Of a stretch of DNA of 64,000 bases, positions 20,891 through 32,285 are shown one piece after another; the stretch's first letter is position 1; each line of letters starts with the position of its first letter. The notes under the pieces are model-generated. The model was not told where the DNA came from. It searched no databases and was given only the letters and a program-made list of their open reading frames with translations. Source of the stretch: Chaetoceros tenuissimus (Eukaryota > Bacillariophyta > Thalassiosirophyceae > Chaetocerotales > Chaetocerotaceae); assembly GCA_021927905.1 (NCBI GenBank), contig BLLK01000022.1, forward strand, positions 2,294,001 through 2,358,000. Reading direction: 5' to 3'. Both the position numbers and the translations under genes were made by a program.

Positions 20891-22936
20891 ATGGTGCAAA
20901 GGGCTCTGTTATTATATTCTCATCTTTTTCTCGCCTTTTCTATTAGTCGATCCAGTTTCAGTTGTGCACAGGAACAGACAACAGATGCATCAAATCAAGA
21001 ATGCAAAGTAACTGATGCAAGTAATACGAGAAATATAAATACATGCTCATCATTCCTCAAGAATACATGTACAGTCTATCTCGCACCGACATCCGTGGAA
21101 GGAGGCGGTATGGGAATGTATTCCATTAAATCATTTCAAAAAGGTGAAACAATACTTGCACCAGATGCACCATTTATACCAATCATTGATCCAGACATTA
21201 CTCAAGATTCTGATACTTGGGAAGAATCTTTATTAGCATGGACTGATACCTTTTCAAAATATTGGTGGGAAAGTGGTATTTCGTCACAGTCGCAATATGA
21301 AGCAAATGTATGTCTAGATTATCAAGTGACTGTTGGAGCAATGCCCAATTCACATCCAATGTTGAACAATATCCAGTCTACTTTTGGAAAAGGGGTGGAT
21401 CGAATTCCTTTTGATGATACGTTTGCATTTACAAATGCAGGAAGTGGTGCTTTTTCATCTTATACAGGCAGAGGGATTGAAGCTACTAGATTTATTGAAG
21501 AAGGAGAGGAATTGTTTCTTGGCTATAATGACGCTTACATGGATTGGATTAGTGAAAATTACAATATTCCAAAGCGATCACATTATGAAAAGGCTGCTGA
21601 GACAATATCAGAATATATGAAGCAATCGTCACCTGGAGAATTTCATGTTCCAGATTCATGGAGAACGATTGAATCGGAGCTTGTAAAGTCTTTGTTGCCA
21701 AAATCAAATAGAGAATTAGAACAAGTGTATACATCTGCTGGAGGTTCCATGGACATTCAAGATTTATCCCTAGCTGTTGCGAAAGAAATATCCGTCGATA
21801 AGAAGTCTCCTGAATGGATTCAAGAGAATGGAATATGTTTAGATAATCTTGTACCACGTCAAAGTACAAATACAATGGCAGGGAAGGGGGCCTTTGCACA
21901 AAGAAGTATGAAAGCTGGAGATGTCATTGTTCCAGTACCATTGCTACAAATAACAGACCGAGATGCTCTCAAAATGCCACCATTCAAAGGGGATAAATGG
22001 CAACTTTTACTAAATTATTGCTTTGGTCATGAGGAGTCTAGTCTGTTGCTATGTCCGATTTCCAATGCCATTTTAATCAATCATTGTAGTGATCGATCAG
22101 AGTTGCACCCATGTGGAACTGATGAAAACGGGGAAAAGTTGAAACCGAATGCAAGATATCGATGGGCAGAATGGGACGAAACTACTAGTTATTGGTTGAA
22201 TATGACAGTTGACGAGATTGTGGAAAAGCGTGGCTCGAGAGGTCTCTCATTGGAGATATATGCTACCCGCAATATTGAAGAAGGGGAAGAGGTCTTTATA
22301 GACTATGGTGACTTATGGGAACAAGCATGGAATATACATATTCAAAACTATGGTGATCCCAAGTCTGTAGACAATTGGAAAAGTGCAAGGATGTGGAATG
22401 AAGAGCTTGGAGACTTACCTATTGCTCCATCTATCGACGAGAAATATCTCTCTCTTGATGAACGCGGTGTGCTCTTTCAAGGTTGTCTTTTCTATGAAAT
22501 CTATGATGATGGGTTTCAGGCATTTACTGATGCAATGGAAGAGGAAGGTTGGCATTGGCGAAACGAGTCCTTGGAAAAAGTAGTCGATTTGTTTGGAGAT
22601 GATGCTGAGGATTTGTTCGACTTTGACGACCAACGATATTATGGTGTAAATGAGTTTTGGCCTTGTTTGATATTAGGAAAGAACGAAACACCATTAGATT
22701 ATGGAAAAGAGAACGAATTGTATTATACCGTACGTGTGATAAAACCATCTCATATGGAGGACACCTTGGAATGGGATGAAATTGATCAGCCTCGAATCCT
22801 TAGAAACTACCCACGATCCTCGATTAGACACTTTTATCAACCGTACAAGAGTGACATACATCGTGATGGTGCCTTTCGGCATTTTATAGGAATCGACTCA
22901 AGTATATTTCCTGCAAAGTGGCGCAATAGAGTGTAA
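20891..22936 (+). CDS. Secreted or lumenal protein with two SET-like domains
   Basis: 681 aa from the ATG at 20891. The first 26 residues (MVQRALLLYSHLFLAFSISRSSFSCA) look like a signal peptide. Two SET-like regions are visible. The first (about 70-230) has GMGMYSIKSFQKGETIL and ends EEGEELFLGYNDAYMDW. The second (about 330-490) has GKGAFAQRSMKAGDVIVPVP, an ILINHCSDR block in the place of the NHSC-type motif, and IEEGEEVFIDYGDLW. SET proteins are usually nuclear or cytosolic lysine methyltransferases, so a predicted signal peptide is unusual. Cofactor binding would rest on the NHC and GEE-x-IDYG blocks of the second copy; the first lacks an obvious NH motif and may be degenerate. The substrate is unknown. 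The C-terminal 190 residues are not recognised. Confidence 0.75.
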   Translation: MVQRALLLYSHLFLAFSISRSSFSCAQEQTTDASNQECKVTDASNTRNINTCSSFLKNTCTVYLAPTSVEGGGMGMYSIKSFQKGETILAPDAPFIPIIDPDITQDSDTWEESLLAWTDTFSKYWWESGISSQSQYEANVCLDYQVTVGAMPNSHPMLNNIQSTFGKGVDRIPFDDTFAFTNAGSGAFSSYTGRGIEATRFIEEGEELFLGYNDAYMDWISENYNIPKRSHYEKAAETISEYMKQSSPGEFHVPDSWRTIESELVKSLLPKSNRELEQVYTSAGGSMDIQDLSLAVAKEISVDKKSPEWIQENGICLDNLVPRQSTNTMAGKGAFAQRSMKAGDVIVPVPLLQITDRDALKMPPFKGDKWQLLLNYCFGHEESSLLLCPISNAILINHCSDRSELHPCGTDENGEKLKPNARYRWAEWDETTSYWLNMTVDEIVEKRGSRGLSLEIYATRNIEEGEEVFIDYGDLWEQAWNIHIQNYGDPKSVDNWKSARMWNEELGDLPIAPSIDEKYLSLDERGVLFQGCLFYEIYDDGFQAFTDAMEEEGWHWRNESLEKVVDLFGDDAEDLFDFDDQRYYGVNEFWPCLILGKNETPLDYGKENELYYTVRVIKPSHMEDTLEWDEIDQPRILRNYPRSSIRHFYQPYKSDIHRDGAFRHFIGIDSSIFPAKWRNRV

Positions 22937-23129
22937 GTATTGATGATGCTTTTATGCGAAATCGAAGCAGTGTTCACTCTGATTTCGGAAAGGATGGATA
23001 TAAGTATGTCAGGATTAAACTGTTGTTTCCAAGAAGTTTAATTAAATAAATGTTAATTCATATGTACCACGTTTACCGTTTGATGCTTGTTCTCGCGGGA
23101 ACATGGTTGAGACCTATTGAGACTCTCCT

Positions 23130-24187
23130 TTAAAAGCCGATATTACCACCTGGACCACAAAGATCAGATGGACCACGCCCCATTAATTTGCGAGCATTGG
23201 AAGCGCCGCCACATGCACAAAGATCCCATGGACCACGCCCCATTAATTTGCGACCATTGGAACCGTCATCCAAATTTTCATAAGCAAAGGTGTAAAACTC
23301 ATCCAATTTCTCCATGAATTCGTCAGTTAGGACGACAGATACAGAGCTGCATTTTGCACATAGCAAGTTCTCATTCACATGGCTGACACCATCATTAGTG
23401 GTGAGAAGGATGGAATTGTCGTTAACGGACCAAACAATGTTATCATTTGTAATGGTTGTGATTTTGAGAGACTTCTTCTCAATCACTTCTACGCTGGCAA
23501 CTTTGAAGAACATCTTCTTTTTGTCACCGTTGTCATCCTCTACAGAGAATGCAACACGTTCAATCTTCTCAATAACATCATCGTCCATCCATGGAGTGGC
23601 AGCAAGTGGAATCGAAATCATGTTTTGATTGATCCCTACAGCTTCTCCCTGCATGTTCATGAGTGCACCGTTATCAAGCTTGGTATCTTTACCAAGATTA
23701 TAAGCCAAGAAGCTAGTGGCAAAGTTTGCTCCTGCAAGTAGAAGAACAAAGATGGTCAAGCCAATTGCAATGGACTTGTAGTTGCTGGCTTTCTTCTCAG
23801 CCTTGACAGCACGATCGCATGCAGCCGCGATACCATTGTAAAGCTCATCGCTTTCAATGGCACCATTTCCATCCTAGGGGTAGAAACGTAATTATAATGA
23901 GCCCAAGACCATTAAAATAAAATAGCAGACAGTATGGAACTTTACCTTGTCCATCTTGTTGATTTCAGCAATCACAATCTCATGGTACTGTTTGTTATTG
24001 CAAGAGTTATCACCGGACTGGACTACTTGGGAAATACGAAGTCCCTGATCGACATCTGCAACTTGGGTTTCAGGATCCTGTGAATGATTTGATTGTAAAA
24101 TTGGTTAGTACAAATTAGAAGATAAGCAAAAGGATAAGAGGAACGACATAGATGCAGATGAGATGTGGTAGCACTTACCTTAGACAT
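23130..24187 (-). CDS. Single-EF-hand membrane protein with duplicated C-terminal motif
   Basis: Three exons: 24187-24179 (only ATGTCTAAG), 24077-23946 and 23873-23130; introns 24078-24178 and 23874-23945, both phase 0; 294 aa. Splicing joins DK to DGNGAIESDE, giving a complete canonical 12-residue EF-hand loop (residues 46-57), so it probably binds calcium. A transmembrane segment lies at about 82-104 (IAIGLTIFVLLLAGANFATSFL). The rest is probably lumenal or extracellular, with a region containing LCAKCSS and no known domain. The C-terminus contains a 20-residue direct repeat with RKLMGRGPxDLC. Not assigned to a named family. An uncharacterised diatom or stramenopile protein is my best guess. 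Confidence 0.75.
23159..23278 (-). repeat. 60-bp direct repeat encoding the C-terminal RKLMGRGPxDLC motif
   Basis: The sequence starting agatc..atggaccacgcc at 23161 recurs at 23221, exactly 60 bp away, with few differences over about 40 bp. It encodes a 20-residue repeat at the C-terminus of the EF-hand membrane protein. Confidence 0.88.
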
Positions 24188-25296
24188 GTTTGTTTCTGTG
24201 AAAGTTTTCAAATGAAGTGATTCGATTCAAAAGCTCTTGGGGTTCTATTTATGAACAGATCAAAAAATGTGCTTGCAAAGAAGGATGTGATCCTCTTTTT
24301 TGCCACTGCAAGGTCTGCAGCTGCAGATGGTGTCGCCACGTGTATAAATCAATTTTTGACTCCTCAGCATTGGGATCAATGTCACTAGCAAAATTCCATC
24401 GATATATTCCGTTTGCAGATTGTATGTTGATTGCTTCAAAAAATCCGTCTATCATGTTCCACCTTCAAGTCCCAATCAATTGACACTGAAATTCCTATCG
24501 TTTCAATGTCTTGAACATGACATTGTGTTTCTGGAATAAAATTGTTTTAGTAGGACTTTTATTGTAAATATCCAAAATCTCTGTAAGATTGTTGGTAAAA
24601 GTGGAAGAGAGTCGTTTCATCTGTTCCTTCCTTCCTCACTGACGTACTTATTTTTCCCGATGAATATGAAATACAAGTACTTAGCAGAAGAATCAACAAT
24701 TCCCGCTTTGGTAGAGTTTTCCTTGCTTCCTAAAGTGACGTACTTGAAGCAATAGTGAGAAAAAGATACCAATGAGGAGTATTCTTGGCTTAGTAAGAAG
24801 AATATCTATTACAATGATCCTTGTGAATAAACATGAGTAAGTCATCTTCCTGAAGTATCCGTATCCGTAAACACTAGATTTCCACTTCTTGTCAGAAGTT
24901 TGATAAGATGCTCGTCCCTTTGTTCTACATAACTGAATCGAATCATTAGAGAAGAGGTCCGACGATGATTTATGTTCATTGTCGCAAAAACTCCATGACT
25001 TCGACGTAGATATGTGTCATTGACATCATGAAGACATCGAGGGTAGCATGCAGCATCGCAGCATCACAGTCGCAGTTAGTGGACAATTTTGCCAATGGCG
25101 GCAGATGGCAGTATGGCAGTTGATTTATATGAACAAGGTAACACTTCAATTTTAGCAAAGGAGATTCAAGGTTCTTCATCAAGCTTTCTACAAAGCTGAC
25201 AATTACAAAAGCAAATTATACGCACTTTTGCGCAAAGCTCTGCTAGTTCCATCGGTTCAAGAGCTCAACTGAAAATCAACCAAACGAAGTAGCAGA
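24188..25296. other. 1.1-kb divergent intergenic region
   Basis: No supported gene. The plus-strand ORF 24217-24483 has no domain or start context worth calling. It contains two copies of TGACGTACTT (24640-24649 and 24736-24745), listed separately. The remainder is unremarkable. Confidence 0.5.
24640..24745. promoter_or_regulatory. Paired TGACGTACTT elements (CRE-like)
   Basis: Identical decamers TGACGTACTT at 24640-24649 and 24736-24745, same orientation, 96 bp apart. TGACGT cores are bZIP/CRE-type sites; in the diatom Phaeodactylum they act as CO2/cAMP-responsive elements. They lie between the divergent EF-hand and macro genes. The functional link is inference. Confidence 0.35.
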
Positions 25297-25956
25297 ATGA
25301 TTGTAAAAGCATCATACCTTTTGCCACGAAAAGGATCCTCGAATGTCAATCTTGTTCTAGCAAAGGGTCCAGTTCTAAACTTTCATCACAAAAATGGTGC
25401 AATAGTAAATGCTGCAAATACGTTATGTCTAGGCGGAGGAGGAGTCGATGGTGCAATCAGTGAAGCTGGTGGAGAGACATTGTATCAAGATAGAGAGAAG
25501 TTGCCAATGATTAGTTTAGGAATGAGATGTATGGTCGGTGATGCTGTAATAACTGGTCCAAATGATTACGGGAGTATTGGAACTCCTTATGTGATTCATG
25601 CAGTAGGGCCAAATTTTCTCGAGTATGATTACAAGAAATATGAAAAGCCAGACCAATTGCTATCATCCGCCTATAAAAAAGCACTCGAACGGGCAAAGGA
25701 GGCAAAGCTAGAAGCCGTCGCATATTCACTAATTTCAGCTGGAATATATAAAGGAATGAAGACTCGTCATGATGTATTGAAAATCGGTATGGAAGCAATT
25801 GCTGAATACATTTCTAGTGATGAATGTTATGATGAATTGACGGATGTGTACATGTTTGGTTATGCGCAAATTGAAATTGATTCTCTTTTGGAGATTGCTG
25901 AGGAACTCCAATTCGAAAAGGCCGAAATGGCCGATAAGGTGGAGGAAAATGAATAA
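25297..25956 (+). CDS. Macro-domain protein (ADP-ribose binding or hydrolase type)
   Basis: 219 aa, single exon. The macro fold is recognisable by GAIVNAANTLCLGGGGVDGA near residues 33-52 (the VNAAN and GGGGVDG blocks of MacroD-type enzymes), VIHAVGPNF near 101-109, and a second phosphate loop SLISAGIYKGMK near 149-160. MacroD-like proteins bind ADP-ribose and remove mono-ADP-ribose from proteins or deacetylate O-acetyl-ADP-ribose. Both the Asn and the Gly-rich loop are intact, so activity is plausible. The C-terminal 20 residues are acidic. No targeting signal is obvious, so cytosolic or nuclear location is expected. Confidence 0.88.
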   Translation: MIVKASYLLPRKGSSNVNLVLAKGPVLNFHHKNGAIVNAANTLCLGGGGVDGAISEAGGETLYQDREKLPMISLGMRCMVGDAVITGPNDYGSIGTPYVIHAVGPNFLEYDYKKYEKPDQLLSSAYKKALERAKEAKLEAVAYSLISAGIYKGMKTRHDVLKIGMEAIAEYISSDECYDELTDVYMFGYAQIEIDSLLEIAEELQFEKAEMADKVEENE

Positions 25957-26731
25957 TTCTTGGCGAAAAATTCATATTAGGGAACTTTCTAAATTCAGTT
26001 GGGTTCAGATCGAGCGTGGCGTTGTATACTTGTAATTATATTCTTCTTGTTTATAAGCTAAAAAGTACATTATTGTGGATTTATTTTTGGAAGGATATAA
26101 AAGAAATTGGCAAGGGGGATATATATTCTTTCTTCTTCTTAATCATATTCATAAGAAATGTTTTGGAACAATTGTACGGGTAGCAGGCATTGAACAAGAA
26201 ATAAAATGACAACATGAATAGTAGAAGCAAGTGAACTTTGGCTATTCTCAAAAATTGGAAAGTTGAGTGTATTCTACGTATTTTCATACATTAATTGACC
26301 AATTGAAATCTTTCTGATGTATTTTGATTTGGTGACATCAACCAAATCACCAGAAAATGATTCTGTGTGGCTTACGCACTGAAAACGTCTCGAATGATTG
26401 TATCATTTGATTGGTAGAAAAGATGATATTGACTTGATCTGAAAGCAATCGTGGCGTTGACAGATGTCAACATGCAAGAAGTTCGCAAAGTTCGCATTTC
26501 CACATGAAAGTTAAAGTACTGCAAAGTTGATACACTAAGGGAGAAAACACGAAGGAAGAAACATAAAACAACTAAGTAGTAAGAGTGCGAACTAGAGCGC
26601 ACCTCTATACGTTCAAGAATAAGATCTGGGATAGCAAGTCCTGGCCAAGTTTCAGACGAGACTCAACTAGCTAGTGATTCAACAAAAAGAACCAGGTGAA
26701 GGTCTTATTTATTTGAAGGTTCATTATTACT
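25957..26731. other. Intergenic
   Basis: 3' flank of the macro gene and promoter of the TCP11-like gene. Short ORFs on both strands have no recognisable features. No repeats seen. Confidence 0.5.
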
Positions 26732-29700
26732 ATGGATCTATTCAGTCTAATTGATGAAAATGGACCACTCCATCCTGTATCGCCGGACCTGATCAGGCGA
26801 CTTCAGCATCGATCGCCCTTGAATAGTCCAAGTAGACTTTCTATGCCGGATTTATCTGAGACTGATCAATCTGCTAGTGAAGGAGAGAAAGATCTTCCAA
26901 ATGTAAGTTACGATCATGTCCAATACTCTCATTTTTCTTTTGTGCCTAAATGTTTTTAACCTAGCTCACACATTTCTCATTTGGGTACAGGAAAAGGAAA
27001 AGCAGGCGCTGTTGACTACAGAGATGAAGCTGAAAAAAGCTAGAGAAAGACGTGAAGAAATTAAAAAGATGAGAAAAATTCACGTGATGGACAAGAATCA
27101 GCAAGCGATTGAACGTGCTCAAAAGAATATTGATAACAAGAGAGAATTGTTGCGACAGCAGTCATCTCGGATCGAAAAGGTCAAAGCTCGACGTGAAAAG
27201 ATGGAAGAAAAAGAAAAGAAACGTGTCCTAGCTTCTATCGAAAATAAATTGAATAGTGCAGTATCTAGGGCAGAGCAAATCTCCAAAAAGAAGCAAATCA
27301 AGGCGAAGAATATGAGGCGTCTTGAAAAGGCAAAGAAACGTAGAGAGATTACAGAGTTTGAAAGGAGATCTAATCTTTTATCAAGTGTTGATCGTCGGTC
27401 AAATCTTGCACAGAAGAACATGGAGATGCTTTTGAAGGACAGGCAGTGCAAAGCACGTGAACAGATTGAACATGCCCAGCGTGTTTCAAGTCGTGTGCGT
27501 GCTGCAAGAATCCTCCAGAGGGCTATGAGATCCATTTTTGGAGTGAAAGAGCCAAAAGATCAAGGATCTGCTGCAATCAAGATTCAGTGCTGGGCACCTT
27601 GGAGAGTGAATGTTGCTTGTCGTCGCCTCTTCTCGCATTCGGGAGAAACAACTGCAGCACTTGACTCTCTTAGGTTGCTTCTTTCCTCCATGGGCCACGG
27701 AACAAAACGTCGTCGATCTTGTTCATCTTTCGACAATCTCACAACCATGATGACCAAAGATGTAACAATTGATGCTGCCAAGAAGTTTCTTGCAACCTTT
27801 GACCCAATCTTTGGTACTGCTCCCTGTATTTCTTCACGTACTCTTCTTTCTGCGTTTCTCGTGAGTCAAGAGCCGATGGCTGTCCTTGGACCGAAAAGAA
27901 GTACAGATAGATGCAGTATTCTCCTCGAAAATGCTAGCCATAGATTACTTGAGTCACTCACGGATCTCGTGCTGATTGATCCTTCGTGTGAAGAGTACAA
28001 GAATTGCGCATCTTTAGTAGCAACTACTGCATCTTCATTGATGTCATACTGCACACTTTTTGACAAGTGGAAGAATTCTGATAAGGAAGAACTAGTTGCA
28101 CAGATGTCAAAGAGTGCTATGCAAAGCTGGATGGCTTACCTTGTTGCAAAAGATACTCTACTTTACATTGAAGAGAAAGAAAATGAAATCTATATGGGTA
28201 ATAACGACCCCTTCTTCCAGCAAAAAGTACGTTGCACTTCCGCGAAGAAAGGTTCATGGTCTCATATCAAACGTATTCGAACTTCTCTTGAGAAACTTTT
28301 GGGAAAGGAAGATGGTCTTGAAGTAATGAAGAAAGCGAAGCGATCCGCCATTGCGGAAGTTGAAAAAGAATCTCTTCTACTTAAGGCCAAAGTTGAGATT
28401 GATGACATCAAAGACTCTGAAGTAAGAAAATCAGAAGCCAATGTTGAAGATACTCCCACAGTTGATCTAAGTGATTCTGCTGCTCTTGACGATGTGAATG
28501 AGCATGTCGTTCACGAAATTTTGCTCGCAGATAACAATGACATTGCTGCACAATTGTTTCAAGAACCTGCAGTCAGTATCTGTGACTGTGTTGACAGTTT
28601 CATGGCCAAGTATGTTGATGCGAATTCGATGTCAAGTGATACCTCAGAAGTGTCTGTTGAAATGTTTGCTTTTACTATGGAAAAGGCCTACTTCGACCAG
28701 ATGAGAGATGACTGGGTCCTAAGAAAAAATCTTCGAGGAGTGAGAGACATGGTTGTTGAGCTGCTTGCCAAAATGAGGAAGCTTGTTCCTAATCGAAAAG
28801 ACCTACATGACTACTTCTCTGATAAAGAAGCCAGAAGTTGTTCAAATGCAATGGACTTTCTTGCGTTAATGATTCGTATCAGCGAAGTCATGGGGGATTC
28901 ACTAGAGTCTCCTGCGAGAGCAAAGTCAACTTTGAAATGGCGCAAGGCTACCGTGCTGTATGGGTGTGGAAAATCAGCCGTGCCTTTCAATTTAGCTGAT
29001 ATTGAGTCCTACGTTGTAACATCCATTGCATTTCTTGTGAAGAAACTCGATGTATGCCACGCTGATATTGTTAATTTCAAATTAATGAAAGTCACGCCTT
29101 TGATTCGGAATAATGGAATTTATTATGAACGAAAGAGATTTATTGAAAGATGTGGAGGATCTCTTGAAAATCTTCATGGGACAAGAAGTTGGATAGCGCG
29201 AGTAAACCAGATTTACGAGGATTGTAACTCAAATCTTAGTATATCCTTGAAGAAGGGATTTGTTGATGAAATTCTCTTTGTTCGCGAAAGAATAGCTATG
29301 CCTGAAGTTCTTTGTCTTGATGCTGATAGAATTGGTAGTATCAGAGAACGAGTACAAAGAATTGTCATTTCATCAGCATTGTTTCTTCACACCTGCACCA
29401 TCATGCACATTCGCTCAACTCATTTTGATCAAAACCTTTTGGTCAAGATTGGAGGTCATAAGGATGCTTTGATGAAGGCATTGAGAAACAATTTATCTTT
29501 TGATGAACTTCTTGATAGATCACTATCTACGATTTTATCTTTTGTGAAAGGTGCGTCTTCTTTCCATTTTCAAGTTCAACAAATTTATTTGATGTTCTCT
29601 AACACTTTTCCCAGATGTTTCCAAGCGAGAAGTCGATGAAGAGAAGCTGCAAAGGTTGAGGATTGCGACTGAAGCAGTTTTGAAAGGTTCTGATCCTGTA

Positions 29701-30015
29701 CTATCCTTAATGGATAAACGTATCCGCGATGTTTTGAAAACTGGTTGCATTTTGGACATCAAATTAAAGAATCGAAATGATGCTAATGTCCCAGTATCTT
29801 TGAATACAGGAATCAAGGGTGGATCACTTTCTTCGGGGAATAGTTCATGGAAGGAGAGATTCGGCTTTGAGATGAAAAAATATTCAGCAAAATTGGGCTT
29901 TACTCTCCTCTCGGATGATATTGTGGATGTATCCTTCGACGCATTCAAAGTAATTGACCATTGTATCAAGGTCCATGAAGAGCATGTTTTCATTCCGCTT
30001 GTGAACGAGTTGTAA
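26732..30015 (+). CDS. IQ-motif/TCP11-domain coiled-coil protein
   Basis: Three exons: 26732-26902, 26991-29550 and 29615-30015; introns 26903-26990 (GTAAGT...CAG) and 29551-29614 (GTGCGT...CAG); about 1043 aa. Short Ser/Pro N-terminus, then a Lys/Glu/Arg-rich coiled coil (about residues 58-235), IQ-like segments (ARILQRAMRSIFG, AAIKIQCWAPWRV) and a long C-terminal TCP11-type helical domain (blocks from LLSSMGHGTKRR... to the end). This order matches plant 'T-complex protein 11' IQ proteins and more distantly animal TCP11. Animal TCP11 is linked to sperm cAMP signalling, and the function of the plant/algal form is not established. Binding of calmodulin or microtubules is inference. Intron 2 has a short, less typical donor but restores the frame exactly. 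Confidence 0.8.
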
Positions 30016-30625
30016 AGTGAGGGTAATTGGCAATGTAATACATATAATGGAATTCACATATCTATGTCAAAGATCATTGTTCGTGGAATGAATTGTATTG
30101 AAAAGTACGATATTAAAAACGCTATCGCTTGATGAAAGATGGAATAGTAGGTTCGAGAACTGAGAAAAACTATGAGTTCGCACTAAACGGTCTTTCCCTT
30201 TAATGGATATTAATCGTATTCTTCATACAGTACCCATCATGTCAATAATTAAAAAATACGGATGAACCCGTTTTCATATCCCTTTCAGATTTCAGTCGTG
30301 GAGTGTACCTAAATTTTCCAAAACTCTCACTAAGATGACCTTAGGTAGCACTAAAAATAATGATTTCAATATAAAATTCGAACTTTGACACCAGTACATT
30401 CCTGAGGAGAGAACACCAAAAAGATTGAGATGATTGGAATGATGATGTTTTGTTTCATTCTTTAACAAGGGAGGGAAGGCTTCTCTCGCTAGCAGCTCGC
30501 TGGACTTCTTACACAGCTGTAGCAGAATATCATCTTCTCTCGTCTTATTGTTTGCACAGAGATCGCATTTTTTACTTCTTCCTATTTGCTCTATTATATT
30601 TTTCCTTCATCATTTCCGTTTCAAG
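30016..30625. other. Intergenic
   Basis: No supported gene. An in-frame upstream Met at 30548 could extend the 7TM protein by 26 hydrophobic residues; otherwise nothing notable. Confidence 0.5.
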
Positions 30626-32239
30626 ATGGACAACTTTTGTGAGTCTGAACTTATTGCAGTTTCTGTATTACCAATGATTACTGGGGTAATCTCTAGCTTG
30701 GGCTCCGGAACAATTATTTTTAGTATCTTTAGGTCCACGGTAAAGCTACAGGTTCCTTATCGAAGATTCATATTTGGCTTGAGTTGCTACGATCTTTTGG
30801 TAAGCTCCGCCTATGCTTTATCAACTATTCCTATGCCGAAAGAAAAATCCTTGATACCACAGCTTTCGTTTGGAAATGATGGGGTGTGTACTGCTCAAGG
30901 GTCCTTATTTGTGATAGGGTATTTGGGTTCAATCATTTATTCTTTCAACCTTGCCATGTACTATTTTTGTACACTGAGGTTGAAAATGAGCAAAGCAGAT
31001 TTCAAAAAGTATGAAATAATGTTCCATACGTTCGGCAACTTTTGGCCGCTCCTCGCTGTATCTGTGATGCTGTTTGATGACAGTATCAATCCATCATGGA
31101 CGCATTGTACTGTAGCTCCAAATCCAGTGAATTGTATTAAAAATGATGATGTAGAATGTGTATCAGGAAGAAATGCATATCTATATCAATGGATATTTAT
31201 TGCCGATGTCCAGGCAGTTGCATATGGAAGCATAATCGTCACCTTTATTTCAATTGGTAAGTGAACTTTGTCGTGCATTCTACATTAGAATTTAACTCAG
31301 ATTCGTAGTATTCACCTTCTCAATTTGATAGTTTGCATGCAATGGAGACAAGAGATTACCAACAGAAGTCGCTTTCATCGTCAACAACTACTAAATGATA
31401 ATGACGAAGATGGTAGGAATGCGTCAATTTTACGTAAGCTGTCATCAATCTTTCGGCGAACAAGCACTGGTGAAAATATTCAGACTGAAAATTTGAGTGA
31501 ACTTGAGATATGGCAAAGAAATCGCAATGCTCGTATGATTCAAGCTTCTGAGGATCGAGAACGACAAGTAAAAAATCAAGCATTGTTGTATATTGGTGGA
31601 TTTTTCGTAGGCTATATTTTTTTCTCAATTGCTGCAGTCGATGTGATGAAAGCGAAGAAGTTTTCTTTCGAGTTGATACTCCTTCGCGAAATATTTTACC
31701 CACTTCAAGGCTTTATCAATATATTTGTGTACACTTATCCTCATGTATCAGCTCTCAGGAAAGCAGATGGAAATCTCTCCTGGGTTAGGGCATTTTTCAG
31801 AACCATTAAAAATGGTGGCGATCATGACGATATGTCCAATTTCCGTAATATTAGGAGGCACGGTATAGGACAGCAACCATCTGAGCCTTCATCTTGTCAT
31901 CAGGTGGGTGCTTGTTTTCGTAATACAATCGGAAACTTTAGCAAAAAACTAAGGAGGTGCAATTTAGAAGAAAGACATTTGTCGAGAAAGAGCCCTGCTG
32001 TCACCACATTGAGACGTGGTACAATGGCTCCAACTCCTCCTCGAGAAGAGAAAACGACAAGAGAGGATCTTGGTAGGAACATCTCCTGTCAACTTCAAAA
32101 TGATGATTTGGATGACATTGAGTGTCCTGCTGTGAAAAATACTGTTGTGCTACAAAGAGTGAGCAACCAAGACAACGTTCAAGAGGACGAACATGATATC
32201 ATTAAGGAAATGGCATATATCGAACGAAATTATACATAA
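30626..32239 (+). CDS. GPCR-like seven-transmembrane protein A
   Basis: Two exons: 30626-31256 and 31332-32239, intron 31257-31331 (GTAAGT...TAG, phase 1), about 512 aa. Seven hydrophobic segments: five before the splice, two after (LLYIGGFFVGYIFFSIAAV and the PLQGFINIFVYTY segment). PLQGxxNxxVY in TM7 resembles the end of cAMP-receptor-like (Dictyostelium CAR/crl) and related GPCRs. Extracellular Cys in VCTAQG could pair with the Cys of the loop containing NCIKNDDVECVSG. The third cytoplasmic loop is long and basic, and the tail is Ser/Arg-rich and hydrophilic. It shares several motifs with the protein at 45452-46945, including the PMPK motif after TM2. Likely a plasma-membrane receptor. The ligand and G-protein coupling are unknown. 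Confidence 0.7.
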
Positions 32240-32285
32240 AGTAGCATATTCTTAGAATTATTTGTGCGCTCAACATAATTTTTAT

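Noticed and set aside
30450-30677. Short plus-strand ORF before 7TM protein A
   Set aside because: It is in a different frame from the receptor and overlaps its start; no domain.
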